A DNA stretch of 64,000 nt from Bordetella parapertussis (GTDB taxonomy: Bacteria; Pseudomonadota; Gammaproteobacteria; Burkholderiales; Burkholderiaceae_B), in contig CAMBFI010000011.1 in the NCBI GenBank assembly GCA_945865935.1, forward strand, positions 62,001 to 126,000, in the 5' to 3' direction. Shown piece after piece: positions 37,867-46,732 of this stretch. Both the position numbers and the translations under genes were made by a program. Position 1 is the stretch's first letter, and the number at the start of each line of letters is the position of its first letter. The notes beneath the pieces are model-generated. The model ran no database searches and was not told the DNA's origin. It worked only from the letters and a program-made list of their open reading frames with translations.

Positions 37867-40211
37867 GGGGAGGACTCTACACGTACGGCGATCGGATTAC
37901 TTTGATCGAACATCACGGCACGTTGCGGAAAAGGCAGTTCGATCCCCGCTTGTGCGAACTCCTCAAGAATACTGACGCGTAAATCACTCAGTATCTGTCC
38001 CGGCTGAATGCCCGCCTGTAATCTGATCCAAAACTGCAAATTAAAGACTAAGCCGTTATCACCGAAGTCTTCCAGAGTGATGATTGGCGCCGGGACTTGC
38101 TTGACTTGCGGGTGATCAGCGCTGACCATTGCCAAAATACGTTGCACCTCTTGAACACTAGATTTATACGACACGGTCACACGGACATCTCTGCGTGCAT
38201 CACGGGTCGAGTAGGTCCAGTTCACCAGCTTTTGTTCAACTAAAACACTATTGGGAATCAAGGCGTCGTTTCCCTGCGCGCCTTGGATAGTCGAGAACCG
38301 AATGCCAATCGAAGTTACTGTACCGGAAATGCCGTCGATCTCGACCAAATCGCCTATACGGATTGGCTTTTCAATCAGTAGCATGACTCCGCTGATCAGA
38401 TTTTTCAGAAGGTTTTGTGTACCAAAGCCAACGCCGATGGCAAGCGCGCCGCCAAAAAATGCGAAGGCACTGAGTGGGATTTCAACGATGTTGAAGGCGG
38501 TCAGTATCAGGGAGAACGCTGCGGCTAAGGTCAGCCAGCGCCCCAATACGACTGATTTGCTGGCACCCAGATTTGCCTTGTTGACTGCGAGCGCGAGTGT
38601 GCGTCGGATTAAACCAGAAATCAGCATAAAGCCGATAATCAGAATAGCCATTGCGCCGGCGGTCTTGCCGACGGTTACGCTACGTTTTGTCTTGATCTCG
38701 CGTCCGTCAACCAGAATGTTGTCGTCGACTGCGAAAATCTCAAATTGCCAAACATCTTTGGCAAGTCTAATGATGCCCGCTTTGAAGCCACTGAAGCGTT
38801 GCGCGAAGGTTTGATTGAGTTGCGCTTGCGTGATCTCCGAGCCAGTAATTTCTAGGTACTGTCGGGCACGCTCAAAGAGCGCGTAGAGGCCCCGCATGTT
38901 GTCTATTTGCTCGGCGAGGGGCGCAAGCATTTCGGACAAAAATGCTTTTTCAGTGCTTGTCGGTGCTTGTCGTAATTGCTCGTTGAGTGCCAGAGTTGAT
39001 TGCGATTTTTCGGCGATCAGCTGGTTCAGGTAATTCAGTCCTAAATTGAGCTGGCGCACCAAGTCCTCATTTGTGGACCTCAATGCAGCAAGTTGCTGGC
39101 TGTTGTCGACGTTCGCGTAAAGATCTCGACGAATCTCCCAGATTTGAATCATCAGTAAATCGAGCTCGATTTGCGCGCGATACCGTTCGCGTTCAGTGCG
39201 CGCAGCCTCGACTCGGCGGTCCGCCAAGAGTTGAGCATTGCGCGCTGCAGCGCGTACCTCTGGCATTACCGTGGCAGTTTGCTCTAGCGCATCGAATTTT
39301 GCTTTGGCTGTCCCCAGCAAATCGAGTGTGCGATTAATGCGCAGGCTTGCTTGTTGCTCCTGCACTCTGAGGCCCTCAATGCGTTGTTGGAGATCCGTTT
39401 TGATTTTTTGGAAATCCTGCTCAGTGAAGGCAAAACGATTGTTATAAAAATCTTTAGTGATCTTTAAGGTGGCAAGACTGATCGCACCTCTTGCCTGCTC
39501 GATATGGAGGGTGTCTTTTTCAATCGAGGCGTCCGTCAACTCTAAATTGATACGATCAAGGCGCCGCTGTACTGTTTCGCCGGCACGCTGTGCATCAGCA
39601 CTCGCACTCGACTGCCGCAGTTCAAGTTCCATCTGACTGCGTGACTTGCGCAAATCTGCAATGAAATCGTTGAGCATATTGATGCGCTGCTTGAGATGCT
39701 GCAATTGAAACTGCAGTCGCAGTATGCTTAATTGCAGATCGTCCGCAACAGAAAGTGGCCAAGGCTCGGTTCCTGTGGGCGGTTGCCAGTTTTCTCTGTC
39801 TTTACGTGCAGTCTCAAGGTTTGTGGTGACACGCCGCAAATTTTTGAGGTTATCGACGATTTGGCTATAGGCTCCTTGCATGTCACGCAAGTGATTGAGT
39901 CGATCTTGCGCGGCTACTCGGGCGGCCGTGTCGAGATTCGCTCCGTCATTGATGGCAGCTTGAGCCTTGATGGTGTCCGCCTGAATGGCTGCCAACCGTT
40001 TCTGCATGTCCTGCTGCTGTGCGTCGATATCCTTGAGCCCACGCTCCGCAGGCTGCGCGGGTGTTTCGCGAGCGGGTGTCGTTTGTCCAGGTGCCGTACT
40101 CAGTAGATTGCTGGCGGGAGAGGGGCTCTGGGCAAAGGAGGGCGTTTGGATCGCAAGGATGAATGCGGCAGTCCAGAAGCCGTGCAACACAGAAGAGAAG
40201 AGCATGTTCAT
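37848..40211 (-). CDS. Large mechanosensitive ion channel, MscS superfamily
   Basis: 787-residue inner-membrane channel that opens on membrane tension. An N-terminal signal peptide (ending SFAQ) leads to a long periplasmic region rich in coiled coil (about 40-480). Membrane helices follow at about 517-538, 556-575 and the glycine-rich pore helix near 580-612 (FFGGALAIGVGFGTQNLLKNL), then the cytoplasmic beta domain beginning PIRIGDLVEIDGISG and the C-terminal alpha/beta domain. ATG at 40211 gives the signal peptide (ATG 40205 is an alternative); the frame stays open for another 141 codons but those lie inside yggT. Larger than MscS (286), closer to the MscK class. Confidence 0.9.
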   Translation of the reverse strand: MNMLFSSVLHGFWTAAFILAIQTPSFAQSPSPASNLLSTAPGQTTPARETPAQPAERGLKDIDAQQQDMQKRLAAIQADTIKAQAAINDGANLDTAARVAAQDRLNHLRDMQGAYSQIVDNLKNLRRVTTNLETARKDRENWQPPTGTEPWPLSVADDLQLSILRLQFQLQHLKQRINMLNDFIADLRKSRSQMELELRQSSASADAQRAGETVQRRLDRINLELTDASIEKDTLHIEQARGAISLATLKITKDFYNNRFAFTEQDFQKIKTDLQQRIEGLRVQEQQASLRINRTLDLLGTAKAKFDALEQTATVMPEVRAAARNAQLLADRRVEAARTERERYRAQIELDLLMIQIWEIRRDLYANVDNSQQLAALRSTNEDLVRQLNLGLNYLNQLIAEKSQSTLALNEQLRQAPTSTEKAFLSEMLAPLAEQIDNMRGLYALFERARQYLEITGSEITQAQLNQTFAQRFSGFKAGIIRLAKDVWQFEIFAVDDNILVDGREIKTKRSVTVGKTAGAMAILIIGFMLISGLIRRTLALAVNKANLGASKSVVLGRWLTLAAAFSLILTAFNIVEIPLSAFAFFGGALAIGVGFGTQNLLKNLISGVMLLIEKPIRIGDLVEIDGISGTVTSIGIRFSTIQGAQGNDALIPNSVLVEQKLVNWTYSTRDARRDVRVTVSYKSSVQEVQRILAMVSADHPQVKQVPAPIITLEDFGDNGLVFNLQFWIRLQAGIQPGQILSDLRVSILEEFAQAGIELPFPQRAVMFDQSNPIAVRVESSPTSALS

Positions 40212-40252
40212 TGCAGAAGACTGAGTAGCCGAGCGGAGCGACAATGGAGACG

Positions 40253-40828
40253 TTATAAAACGAATAAAGGAAATAAGGTAAAGCTGATGCGACCAAGAAC
40301 CATCATTGCGATTTGAGCGAGCACCAACAGAACAAGCGGAGCGAGATCTAGCGCACCAAGCTTGGGTGTGATTCGGCGGATTGGAGCAAGGAGCGGGTCG
40401 GTCAGCGTGGTCAATACCGGCATGATGGTAGCCATCGGATTGACCCAGGACAATACCGCCTGAATAAGCGTCATCCAAACGATTAAGTTCAGTGCCCAGC
40501 GCCCCAGCGTGACAATACTTGCGCCGATGAGCCCCGGAATGAGTTTGGCCGGAAGCATGCTTGAGGTGGACACCAGCCACATCAAGAGTAAATAGGCCAT
40601 TGCCGCCAGCAAGGCTCCGAGTAGGCTGGCCCAATCAAAGAGACCACCGTTGGTAGGAACCACCTTGCGTAAAGGTTCGACTAGCCAGTTAGTGGCTTGG
40701 TGAATTGCCTGAGACATAGGATTAAAGGGGTGCAGCTTGGCGGCATGAATCCATGCGCGTGCCAGCAGGATTGCCCCGACTAAATTGAAGACGATGTCGA
40801 GCAAAAAACGAAGGATCTCACCAATCAT
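40253..40828 (-). CDS. YggT family integral membrane protein
   Basis: 191-residue protein with two copies of the YggT module, each made of paired hydrophobic helices; the NPMSQAIHQATNWLVEPLRKVVP and NPMATIMPVLTTLTDPLLAPIRRITP segments are the repeated motif. Members have been linked to osmotic tolerance and cell-envelope assembly. It precedes the channel gene on the same strand by 41 bases, consistent with a shared osmotic-stress role, which is inference. Confidence 0.9.
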   Translation of the reverse strand: MIGEILRFLLDIVFNLVGAILLARAWIHAAKLHPFNPMSQAIHQATNWLVEPLRKVVPTNGGLFDWASLLGALLAAMAYLLLMWLVSTSSMLPAKLIPGLIGASIVTLGRWALNLIVWMTLIQAVLSWVNPMATIMPVLTTLTDPLLAPIRRITPKLGALDLAPLVLLVLAQIAMMVLGRISFTLFPLFVL

Positions 40829-40950
40829 GCGTCTACTGTTGCCTCGAGTGAAAAGTCATGAACGCTATTGTCGCATGCACATAGGCTCTGCGACCATGTT
40901 GGTTACAAAGTCATAGCGTTACGCAAACGATTTCAATCCGGAGCAAGCAT

Positions 40951-40978
40951 AAAAAAACCGTCCGGCGAACCGGACGGT
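40951..40978 (-). terminator. Intrinsic terminator of histone H1-like gene
   Basis: On the minus strand: 9-base-pair stem ACCGTCCGG / CCGGACGGT with a four-base loop (plus-strand bases 40957-40978), followed by seven T. It lies 28 bases after the stop codon reached by the -1 frame of the histone gene (41007) but about 150 bases after the stop in the zero frame. Confidence 0.93.
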
Positions 40979-41006
40979 CTGGTCATACAAAACCTTAGCT
41001 AAGCGC

Positions 41007-41128
41007 TCAGGGACGGCCACCCGTAGGAAAGGGCCAAGACGCTGCAGGATTCAGGGCGGTTTTTGCACCTGGAGCTGCAGCGGTCGAGGGGGCAGCGGCT
41101 GCCGGCTTCTTAGCAGCAGGCTTTTTAA
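41007..41128 (-). other. Out-of-frame C-terminal tail of the histone H1-like gene
   Basis: Directly after the zero-frame TAG (41131-41129), the -1 frame continues for 41 more codons: IVKKPAAKKPAAAAP, then an Ala/Pro-rich stretch and the ending ALNPAASWPFPTGGRP, stop at 41009-41007. The same AKK/KKPAA repeat unit continues across the shift, and the hydrophobic WPFPTG ending resembles tails I recall from Burkholderiales H1-like proteins. It would be joined to the main frame by one extra A in the ten-A run at 41132-41141, giving 134 residues in all. Confidence 0.8.
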
Positions 41129-41410
41129 CTATTTTTTTTTTGCAACAGGCTTCTTAGCAACTTTTTTAGCAGCTGGCTTCTTAGCTGCTTTTTTAGCTAC
41201 TTTTTTTGCTGCTGGCTTCTTAGCAGCTGCCTTTTTTACAACTTTTTTCGCTGCAGGCTTCTTAGCAGCTACTTTCTTAACAACTTTCTTCGCTACTTTT
41301 TTCGCTGCTGGCTTCTTAGCAACTACTTTTTTTGCGACTTTCTTAGCTGCAGGTTTTTTAGCTGCGGCTTTCTTCACTGCTTTTTTTGCTGCTTTTTTGG
41401 CTGTTGCCAT
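41129..41410 (-). CDS. Histone H1-like DNA-binding protein (zero-frame product)
   Basis: 93-residue, extremely Lys/Ala-rich protein built of imperfect AKKPAAKKVAKK repeats, as in the H1-like nucleoid proteins of Bordetella and relatives; it should bind DNA by charge and compact it. It begins MATAKKAAKKAVKKAA with AGGAG upstream. The zero frame ends PVAKKK-stop inside a run of ten A (41132-41141), while the natural-looking C-terminus is found in the -1 frame just beyond. So the gene is either frameshifted by a sequencing error, or uses ribosomal or transcriptional slippage, or is phase variable. Repeat number in this family varies between strains. Confidence 0.88.
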   Translation of the reverse strand: MATAKKAAKKAVKKAAAKKPAAKKVAKKVVAKKPAAKKVAKKVVKKVAAKKPAAKKVVKKAAAKKPAAKKVAKKAAKKPAAKKVAKKPVAKKK

Positions 41411-41560
41411 GGTAATACTCCTTAGTTCAGGGTCCCAAACATTAAAACCCGTGCTCGACTAGCCCCACCATGAGACGTCGTTTCGCCCGAGTTATTCATC
41501 GGCACAAGCCCCTACTAAACTGCAGTAGCACAGCGGTTTGCGCTAATGAATCCGGCACAG

Positions 41561-41605
41561 CCATTTGAACTGCCTCTCACTGGAGGCGCGAAGCAATTCA
41601 AATGG
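41561..41605. repeat. Nested inverted repeat downstream of nrdB
   Basis: Outer arms CCATTTGAACTGC (41561-41573) and GCAATTCAAATGG (41593-41605) pair over 13 bases with one mismatch, and an inner GCCTC / GAGGC pair lies at 41572-41576 and 41583-41587. A second hairpin GGTGGT / ACCACC follows at 41615-41630. Both lie between the nrdB stop and the histone gene, where a terminator is expected, but neither has a T-run. The rest of 41411-41672 shows only the histone leader. Confidence 0.45.
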
Positions 41606-41672
41606 CACCAGCACGGTGGTATTCACCACCCACTGGCAAGTACTAAAGCGTAACAAGCCTCAAACTTGCGAA

Positions 41673-42857
41673 TTATTCCCAGTTAAGGGCGCCGCCAGTT
41701 TGATACTCGATCACGCGTGTTTCAAAGAAATTACGTTCCTTCTTTAAATCAATCATCTCTGCCATCCAAGGGAAGGGATTTTCTTCCTGGGCGAACAAAG
41801 GCTCGATTCCGATCTGTTGGCATCTACGGTTTGCAATAAAGCGCAGATAAGACTTGAACATCGGCGCATTCAGACCGAGCACGCCGCGTGGCATGGTGTC
41901 TTCAGCGTAGGCATATTCCAAGTCCACCGCTTTGGCAAACAGGGCGCGAATTTCTTCGCGGAAGGCGGGTGTCCAAAGCTGTGGGTTTTCGAGCTTAATC
42001 GTGTTGATCAGGTCAATGCCGAAATTGCAGTGCATGGACTCATCGCGAAGGATGTACATGTACTGTTCGGCGGCCCCTGTCATTTTGTTTTGACGGCCAA
42101 GTGCCAGAATCTGCGTAAAGCCAACATAGAAGAACAAGCCTTCCATCAGACAAGCAAACACGATCAACGACTTCAGCAGGGTCTGATCGGTTTCGAGAGT
42201 GCCCGTTTTGAAGTTGGGGTCAGCGATCGCATCAATGAATGGGATCAAAAACTGATCTTTCGCCCGAATCGAAGGGACTTCGTTGTAGGCATTAAAAATT
42301 TCAGACTCGTCCAAATCCAGGCTCTCAACAATATATTGATAAGCGTGGGTGTGAATTGCCTCTTCAAAGGCTTGACGCAATAAGAACTGGCGGCATTCAG
42401 GCGCTGTGATGTGGCGATAGGTGCCCAACACAATGTTGTTTGCTGCGAGCGAGTCGGCTGTAACAAAAAAGCCAAGGTTGCGTTTGATAATACGTCGCTC
42501 GTCTTCAGTCAGGCCGGTGGGGTTTTTCCACAAGGCGATATCGCGAGACATGTTGATCTCTTGCGGCATCCAGTGGTTGGCGCAAGTGGCGATGTATTTT
42601 TCCCAAGCCCACTTGTACTTGAAGGGGACGAGTTGGTTAACGTCAGTTTGGCCGTTGATGATCCGCTTGTCCGCGACATTCACGCGGGTTGCGGGATCAG
42701 GAGCCTGAGGCTTTTGAGTCAGGCCAGGGGTCGGCAGAGCGGAGTCACCAAAAACGCCCGTCGCGGCACGTGCGGGCATTGAAGCCGGCATCGGCACACC
42801 ACCGGCGGCAATCGGCGCCGCGGTTTGTAGAGAAATTTCGTCGTTCCAGGTCAGCAT
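41673..42857 (-). CDS. nrdB: Class Ia ribonucleotide reductase beta subunit
   Basis: 394-residue diiron-tyrosyl-radical subunit that supplies the radical for deoxynucleotide synthesis. [16 protein letters not shown] (165-180) carries a metal-ligand Glu and His169, with Tyr173 aligning with the radical tyrosine; the second helix pair has [14 protein letters not shown]. About 60 N-terminal residues are Ala/Pro-rich and precede the conserved [15 protein letters not shown]. The gene follows nrdA by 18 bases. Two hairpins lie downstream. Confidence 0.95.
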   Translation of the reverse strand: MLTWNDEISLQTAAPIAAGGVPMPASMPARAATGVFGDSALPTPGLTQKPQAPDPATRVNVADKRIINGQTDVNQLVPFKYKWAWEKYIATCANHWMPQEINMSRDIALWKNPTGLTEDERRIIKRNLGFFVTADSLAANNIVLGTYRHITAPECRQFLLRQAFEEAIHTHAYQYIVESLDLDESEIFNAYNEVPSIRAKDQFLIPFIDAIADPNFKTGTLETDQTLLKSLIVFACLMEGLFFYVGFTQILALGRQNKMTGAAEQYMYILRDESMHCNFGIDLINTIKLENPQLWTPAFREEIRALFAKAVDLEYAYAEDTMPRGVLGLNAPMFKSYLRFIANRRCQQIGIEPLFAQEENPFPWMAEMIDLKKERNFFETRVIEYQTGGALNWE

Positions 42858-42875
42858 AATTTTTTCCGGTAGCGG

Positions 42876-45791
42876 TTATTGGCAGGCTTCGCACTCTTCG
42901 AAACCTGGATCGCCAGGTTTCATGGTGCACGCCGCTCCGAGAATTTCGGCTTCCGGCAGAACCGGGGCTGTTGATGCGAACGTACCGCTCGTGGAACCAA
43001 TCCCGGCAGAATTCACCGCATTGAGTTCGCCACCGCGGCCCGTTGATTTTTCTGCGCTAGTTGCACCCAAGGTGCGCAGGTAATAGGTAGTTTTGAGGCC
43101 ACGCAACCAGGCGAGCTTGTAGGTGTCATCGAGTTTCTTGCCCGAAGCGCCCGCCATATAGATGTTGAGTGATTGCGCTTGATCGATCCATTTCTGGCGG
43201 CGTGCGGCACACTCGACGATCCAATTAGGCTCAACTTCAAAAGCGGTAGCGTATAGCGTCCGCAGCTCGGCCGGGACACGATCGATGCGAGACAGGCTAC
43301 CGTCGAAGTACTTTAGGTCAGCGACCATGACTTCGTCCCATAGACCTAGTTTCTTGAGGTCGCGAACAAGATGTTCGTTCACCACAGTGAACTCGCCGGA
43401 GAGGTTCGATTTAACGTACAAGTTTTGATATGTTGGTTCGATGCACGCAGACACACCAATAATATTCGATATTGTTGCAGTTGGGGCAATTGCAACGCAA
43501 TTTGAGTTACGCATCCCATGTTGTTTGATGCGTGCGCGCAACGAATCCCAATCCATCGTGCTTGATTCATCGACTTCAACATAGCCACCGCGATTCTCGC
43601 GCAGCAGTGCGATGGAGTCGTGCGGCAAGATGCCACGCGACCACAACGAACCATCAAAGCTTGCGTAACGACCGCGCTCTGCGGCGAGATCGCTCGATGC
43701 ACTGTAGGCGTAATAACAAACTGCTTCCATAGAGCGATCAGCAAATTCAATCGCTGCTTGTGAAGCGTACGGCACGCGCATCACGTGCAGGCAATCCTGG
43801 AAGCCCATAATACCCAGGCCCACTGGACGATGGCGCACGTTCGAGTTACGAGCCTTGTCCACGGCGTAGTAGTTGATGTCGATGACGTTATCCAACATCC
43901 GCATGGCGATCTTGATCGTGCGCTGTAGTTTGTCTTGATCTAGTGATTGGGAACCATCAGCATTGTGCTTGAGGTGCGCCAAGAGATTGACGGAGCCCAG
44001 GTTGCAGACTGCGATTTCAGAGTCATTGGTGTTCAGTGTGATCTCGGTGCACAGGTTTGAGCTGTGCACAACACCCACGTGTTGCTGTGGTGAGCGGATA
44101 TTGCAAGGATCTTTGAACGTAATCCAGGGGTGGCCGGTTTCAAACAGCATGGACAGCATCTTGCGCCACATGTTGATTGCGGGCATCTTTTTGAACAGCG
44201 GTAAATCACCGCGCGCAGCTTTTTCTTCGTAGCCGACATAGGCTTTTTCGAACTCGACACCGACTTTTTCGTGCAGATCTGGGCAGTCCGAGGGTGAGAA
44301 CAGAGTCCAGTCGCCACCTTCGATGACGCGCTTCATGAACAGATCTGGAATCCAGTTGGCTGTGTTCATGTCGTGGGTGCGACGGCGCTCGTCGCCGGTG
44401 TTTTTGCGAAGATCTAGGAATTCTTCTACATCCAAGTGCCAGGTTTCCAAGTAGCAGCAGACTGCGCCCTTGCGCTTACCGCCTTGGTTGACCGCGACCG
44501 CCGTGTCGTTGACGACTTTCAGGAAAGGCACAACACCTTGGCTTTCGCCGTTGGTGCCCTTGATGTGGCTGCGCATGGCCCGCACGGGTGTCCAGTCGTT
44601 ACCGAGCCCGCCGGCATATTTCGCGAGCAGGGCGTTTTCTTTGATGGCCTCGTAGATGCCGTCCAAGTCGTCTGAAACGGTGGTCAGGTAGCAAGACGAC
44701 AGCTGAGAATGCAGGGTGCCTGCATTGAACAGGGTTGGGGTCGAGCTCATGAAATCGAAAGACGACAGAATCTGATAGAACTCAATTGCACGTGTTTCAC
44801 GGTCAATCTCACCAATCGCCAAGCCCATCGCGACGCGCATAAAGAACACCTGGGGTAGTTCAATGCGCTGACCGCGGATGTGCAAGAAGTAGCGGTCATA
44901 CAGAGTTTGTAAACCTAGGTAGTCAAACTGCAGATCGCGACTGGCATCTAGCGCGGCGGCTAAACGTGGCAGGTCATAGCGCGACAGTTCGGAGTTCAGC
45001 AGGCCGGCCTCGACACCACGCTTGATGAACTTTGGAAAGTACGTTGCGTAGCGGGTATTCATGTCCTCTTGTGAGGCTTCCTCGGACAGCACTTCTGTGC
45101 GAATCGTATGCAGCAGCAGGCGTGCGGTCACTTTGCTGTAGGCGGGATCGTTCTCAACCATGGCGCGCGCGGCCAGAATGGCAGATTTGTAGACTTCTTC
45201 GATCGGCACGCCGTCGTACAAGTTCTTGAGGGTTTCTTTTTGGATGGCTGCGGTATCGACGAACTCACCGAGGCCCTGACCTGCGGATTCAATCGTTGCC
45301 TGCAGCTTGGCCATGTCCAGCGGTTTACGTATACCGTTATCGGTTACGTGCAGCGTGCTGGCTTCGACAGGTGCTTGCTCGATATTTGATTTGGCACGCT
45401 CTTGTGAGCGACGCTCGCGATACAGCACGTAGGAACGCGCGACATCGTGCTCACCGGACCGCATGAGCGCTAATTCGACCGCATCTTGAATGTCTTCTAT
45501 ATGGAAGGTCCCACCGTTTGGACGGCTACGCACAAGTGCTTGGACAACTTGGCGTGTCAGGGAGTCAACCAGTTCGCGCACGCGCGCCGAGGCGGCACCT
45601 TGGCCACCGTTCACAGCTAAGAAAGCCTTTGTCAGGGCAATGCCGATTTTGCTGGGTTCAAAATTCACGACTGCGCCGTTGCGGCGGATGATGTGATATT
45701 GGCTCCAGGTCGCTTCGGTGATGGGGGCGGCATTGGTCGCGAATTGCGGTGCAGACTCTTGTCTCAACGCTGTGCTTGTTGTTGTTTGCAT
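42876..45791 (-). CDS. nrdA: Class Ia ribonucleotide reductase alpha subunit, two ATP-cones
   Basis: 971-residue catalytic subunit, longer than the 761-residue E. coli protein because it has two N-terminal ATP-cone domains (about 34-125 and 148-240) before the ten-stranded barrel. Active-site pieces SNLCTEI, ICNLGSVNL-like AVCNLGSVNL and the C-terminal redox pair CEAC (967, 970) are present. Pseudomonas NrdA has a similar double cone. ATG at 45791 is selected because AGGAGG (45798-45803, reverse) lies six bases upstream; the frame runs 13 codons further. Two NrdR-box-like palindromes lie upstream, so NrdR repression is expected. Confidence 0.96.
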   Translation of the reverse strand: MQTTTSTALRQESAPQFATNAAPITEATWSQYHIIRRNGAVVNFEPSKIGIALTKAFLAVNGGQGAASARVRELVDSLTRQVVQALVRSRPNGGTFHIEDIQDAVELALMRSGEHDVARSYVLYRERRSQERAKSNIEQAPVEASTLHVTDNGIRKPLDMAKLQATIESAGQGLGEFVDTAAIQKETLKNLYDGVPIEEVYKSAILAARAMVENDPAYSKVTARLLLHTIRTEVLSEEASQEDMNTRYATYFPKFIKRGVEAGLLNSELSRYDLPRLAAALDASRDLQFDYLGLQTLYDRYFLHIRGQRIELPQVFFMRVAMGLAIGEIDRETRAIEFYQILSSFDFMSSTPTLFNAGTLHSQLSSCYLTTVSDDLDGIYEAIKENALLAKYAGGLGNDWTPVRAMRSHIKGTNGESQGVVPFLKVVNDTAVAVNQGGKRKGAVCCYLETWHLDVEEFLDLRKNTGDERRRTHDMNTANWIPDLFMKRVIEGGDWTLFSPSDCPDLHEKVGVEFEKAYVGYEEKAARGDLPLFKKMPAINMWRKMLSMLFETGHPWITFKDPCNIRSPQQHVGVVHSSNLCTEITLNTNDSEIAVCNLGSVNLLAHLKHNADGSQSLDQDKLQRTIKIAMRMLDNVIDINYYAVDKARNSNVRHRPVGLGIMGFQDCLHVMRVPYASQAAIEFADRSMEAVCYYAYSASSDLAAERGRYASFDGSLWSRGILPHDSIALLRENRGGYVEVDESSTMDWDSLRARIKQHGMRNSNCVAIAPTATISNIIGVSACIEPTYQNLYVKSNLSGEFTVVNEHLVRDLKKLGLWDEVMVADLKYFDGSLSRIDRVPAELRTLYATAFEVEPNWIVECAARRQKWIDQAQSLNIYMAGASGKKLDDTYKLAWLRGLKTTYYLRTLGATSAEKSTGRGGELNAVNSAGIGSTSGTFASTAPVLPEAEILGAACTMKPGDPGFEECEACQ

Positions 45792-45828
45792 AAAAAACCT
45801 CCTGCTCGGTGAATGTGACGCGTGCCGC

Positions 45829-45834
45829 ATTCTA
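45829..45834 (-). promoter_or_regulatory. Candidate -10 element of nrdAB promoter
   Basis: TAGAAT on the minus strand, 37 bases before the nrdA start and lying within the palindrome CATTCTAGAATG (45828-45839). The -35 position at 17-base spacing (TACATG) matches the consensus poorly and falls inside the proximal NrdR box, which would suit repression. Confidence 0.4.
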
Positions 45835-45846
45835 GAATGTGTTTAC

Positions 45847-45860
45847 CACTACATGTAGTG
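45847..45860. promoter_or_regulatory. NrdR box 1 (proximal) upstream of nrdA
   Basis: Perfect 14-base palindrome CACTACATGTAGTG, the CACTA-N4-TAGTG form of NrdR boxes, 56 bases before the nrdA start. It is followed at a centre-to-centre distance of 31 bases by a second copy. NrdR, encoded at 60833-61303, binds such tandem boxes three helical turns apart. Confidence 0.85.
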
Positions 45861-45877
45861 TTTTTCTTTGATCTCGT

Positions 45878-45891
45878 CACTAATTCTAGTA
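45878..45891. promoter_or_regulatory. NrdR box 2 (distal) upstream of nrdA
   Basis: CACTAATTCTAGTA, matching the CACTA-N4-TAGTG pattern except at the last base. Its centre is 31 bases from box 1, the spacing reported for NrdR sites. The rest of the 425-base stretch between nrdA and the next gene (45792-46216) is A/T-rich and shows no convincing gene. Confidence 0.8.
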
Positions 45892-46216
45892 GGTCTAATC
45901 AATCGAGGCAATAGTAAAAAATCAAATAATAGTGAAAATTTAAATTTACTTACTATTCTTAAGCCTTGATCTGAAACGAGTAATATTTCTGTCATCTTTG
46001 TGCAGTGAGCGCTTCGGCGCAGAGCATTGTGGCGCTTGGGTTTGCGACGATTGATTGTTGTTATGTCGCCCAAAGCTGGGTTTGGGCGATGTGCACCATA
46101 GCAACAAATGAAAGTAATACTTTGTTTCAATTGTCGAAAACTCTTAGCTGAATCTGTCGTTTTGTTGCAATATGACGATAGTAAAAAACTGACTAAAACA
46201 ATGGTGGGAGTTGGGA

Positions 46217-46732
46217 ATGGGTCCTTTAAGTATTCGGCAAGCGCGTTTGAGTGTGATGTGTGCCGTGACGACTGTGGCCCTGGCGGGATGCGCCATTCCT
46301 CGACCCGAGGGCTCTGCTGTGATTGCGGCCCCTCAACATCTGACTGAGCCCGTCTGTATTGCCCCGCCCGCGGACAATATGCTGGTGGGCGCGTGGTACA
46401 TCCTGCGCAAACAGACGGGAGTGGTGGGTGAAATACAAACCCTGCTGACCTTGAGTCCCGATGGAAAGATGACGCACCAGACGCGCGTCAAGCAGGGGCG
46501 CAACATTCGGTCTGAGTTACGTGAAGCCGGATGCTGGGATGCGCCCGCAGGCAAGCTCGTGCTGCGTACCCATCGCTCGAATGGCGAATTGGTTGATTAT
46601 CGCGACCCCATTTACGTATCGACCTACCTAATTGATCGCAACGACGCCAAGCGCGCTGTCTTTCGGGAAGATAAAGCCGACAGTCGTCCGATGACGGCTC
46701 AAAAGGTGCACGCGAGCTTTAGGCTGCAGTAG
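46217..46732 (+). CDS. Hypothetical lipoprotein
   Basis: 171 residues with a signal peptide and lipobox ALAGC (Cys25). The mature part contains [33 protein letters not shown], which resembles the lipocalin-like start GxWxxx of small outer-membrane lipoproteins, but I do not recognise a family. ATG at 46217 has GGGAG seven bases upstream; an in-frame TTG at 46211 would add two residues. The last 14 bases overlap the convergent gltX gene. Function unknown. Confidence 0.78.
   Translation: MGPLSIRQARLSVMCAVTTVALAGCAIPRPEGSAVIAAPQHLTEPVCIAPPADNMLVGAWYILRKQTGVVGEIQTLLTLSPDGKMTHQTRVKQGRNIRSELREAGCWDAPAGKLVLRTHRSNGELVDYRDPIYVSTYLIDRNDAKRAVFREDKADSRPMTAQKVHASFRLQ

Noticed and set aside
40212-40634. 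N-terminal extension of the mechanosensitive channel frame
   Set aside because: The extra 141 codons lie inside yggT in another frame and have unlike composition (His/Ser/Arg-rich); the signal peptide begins at 40211.
41129-41410. Treating the histone repeats as a CRISPR-like or tandem-repeat array
   Set aside because: The repeats are codon-level AKK/PAA units inside one coding frame, not evenly spaced identical repeats with unique spacers.
45849-46130. 93-codon open frame on the minus strand upstream of nrdA
   Set aside because: It overlaps the NrdR boxes, lacks a ribosome-binding site, has no family-like segment, and lies in A/T-rich promoter DNA.
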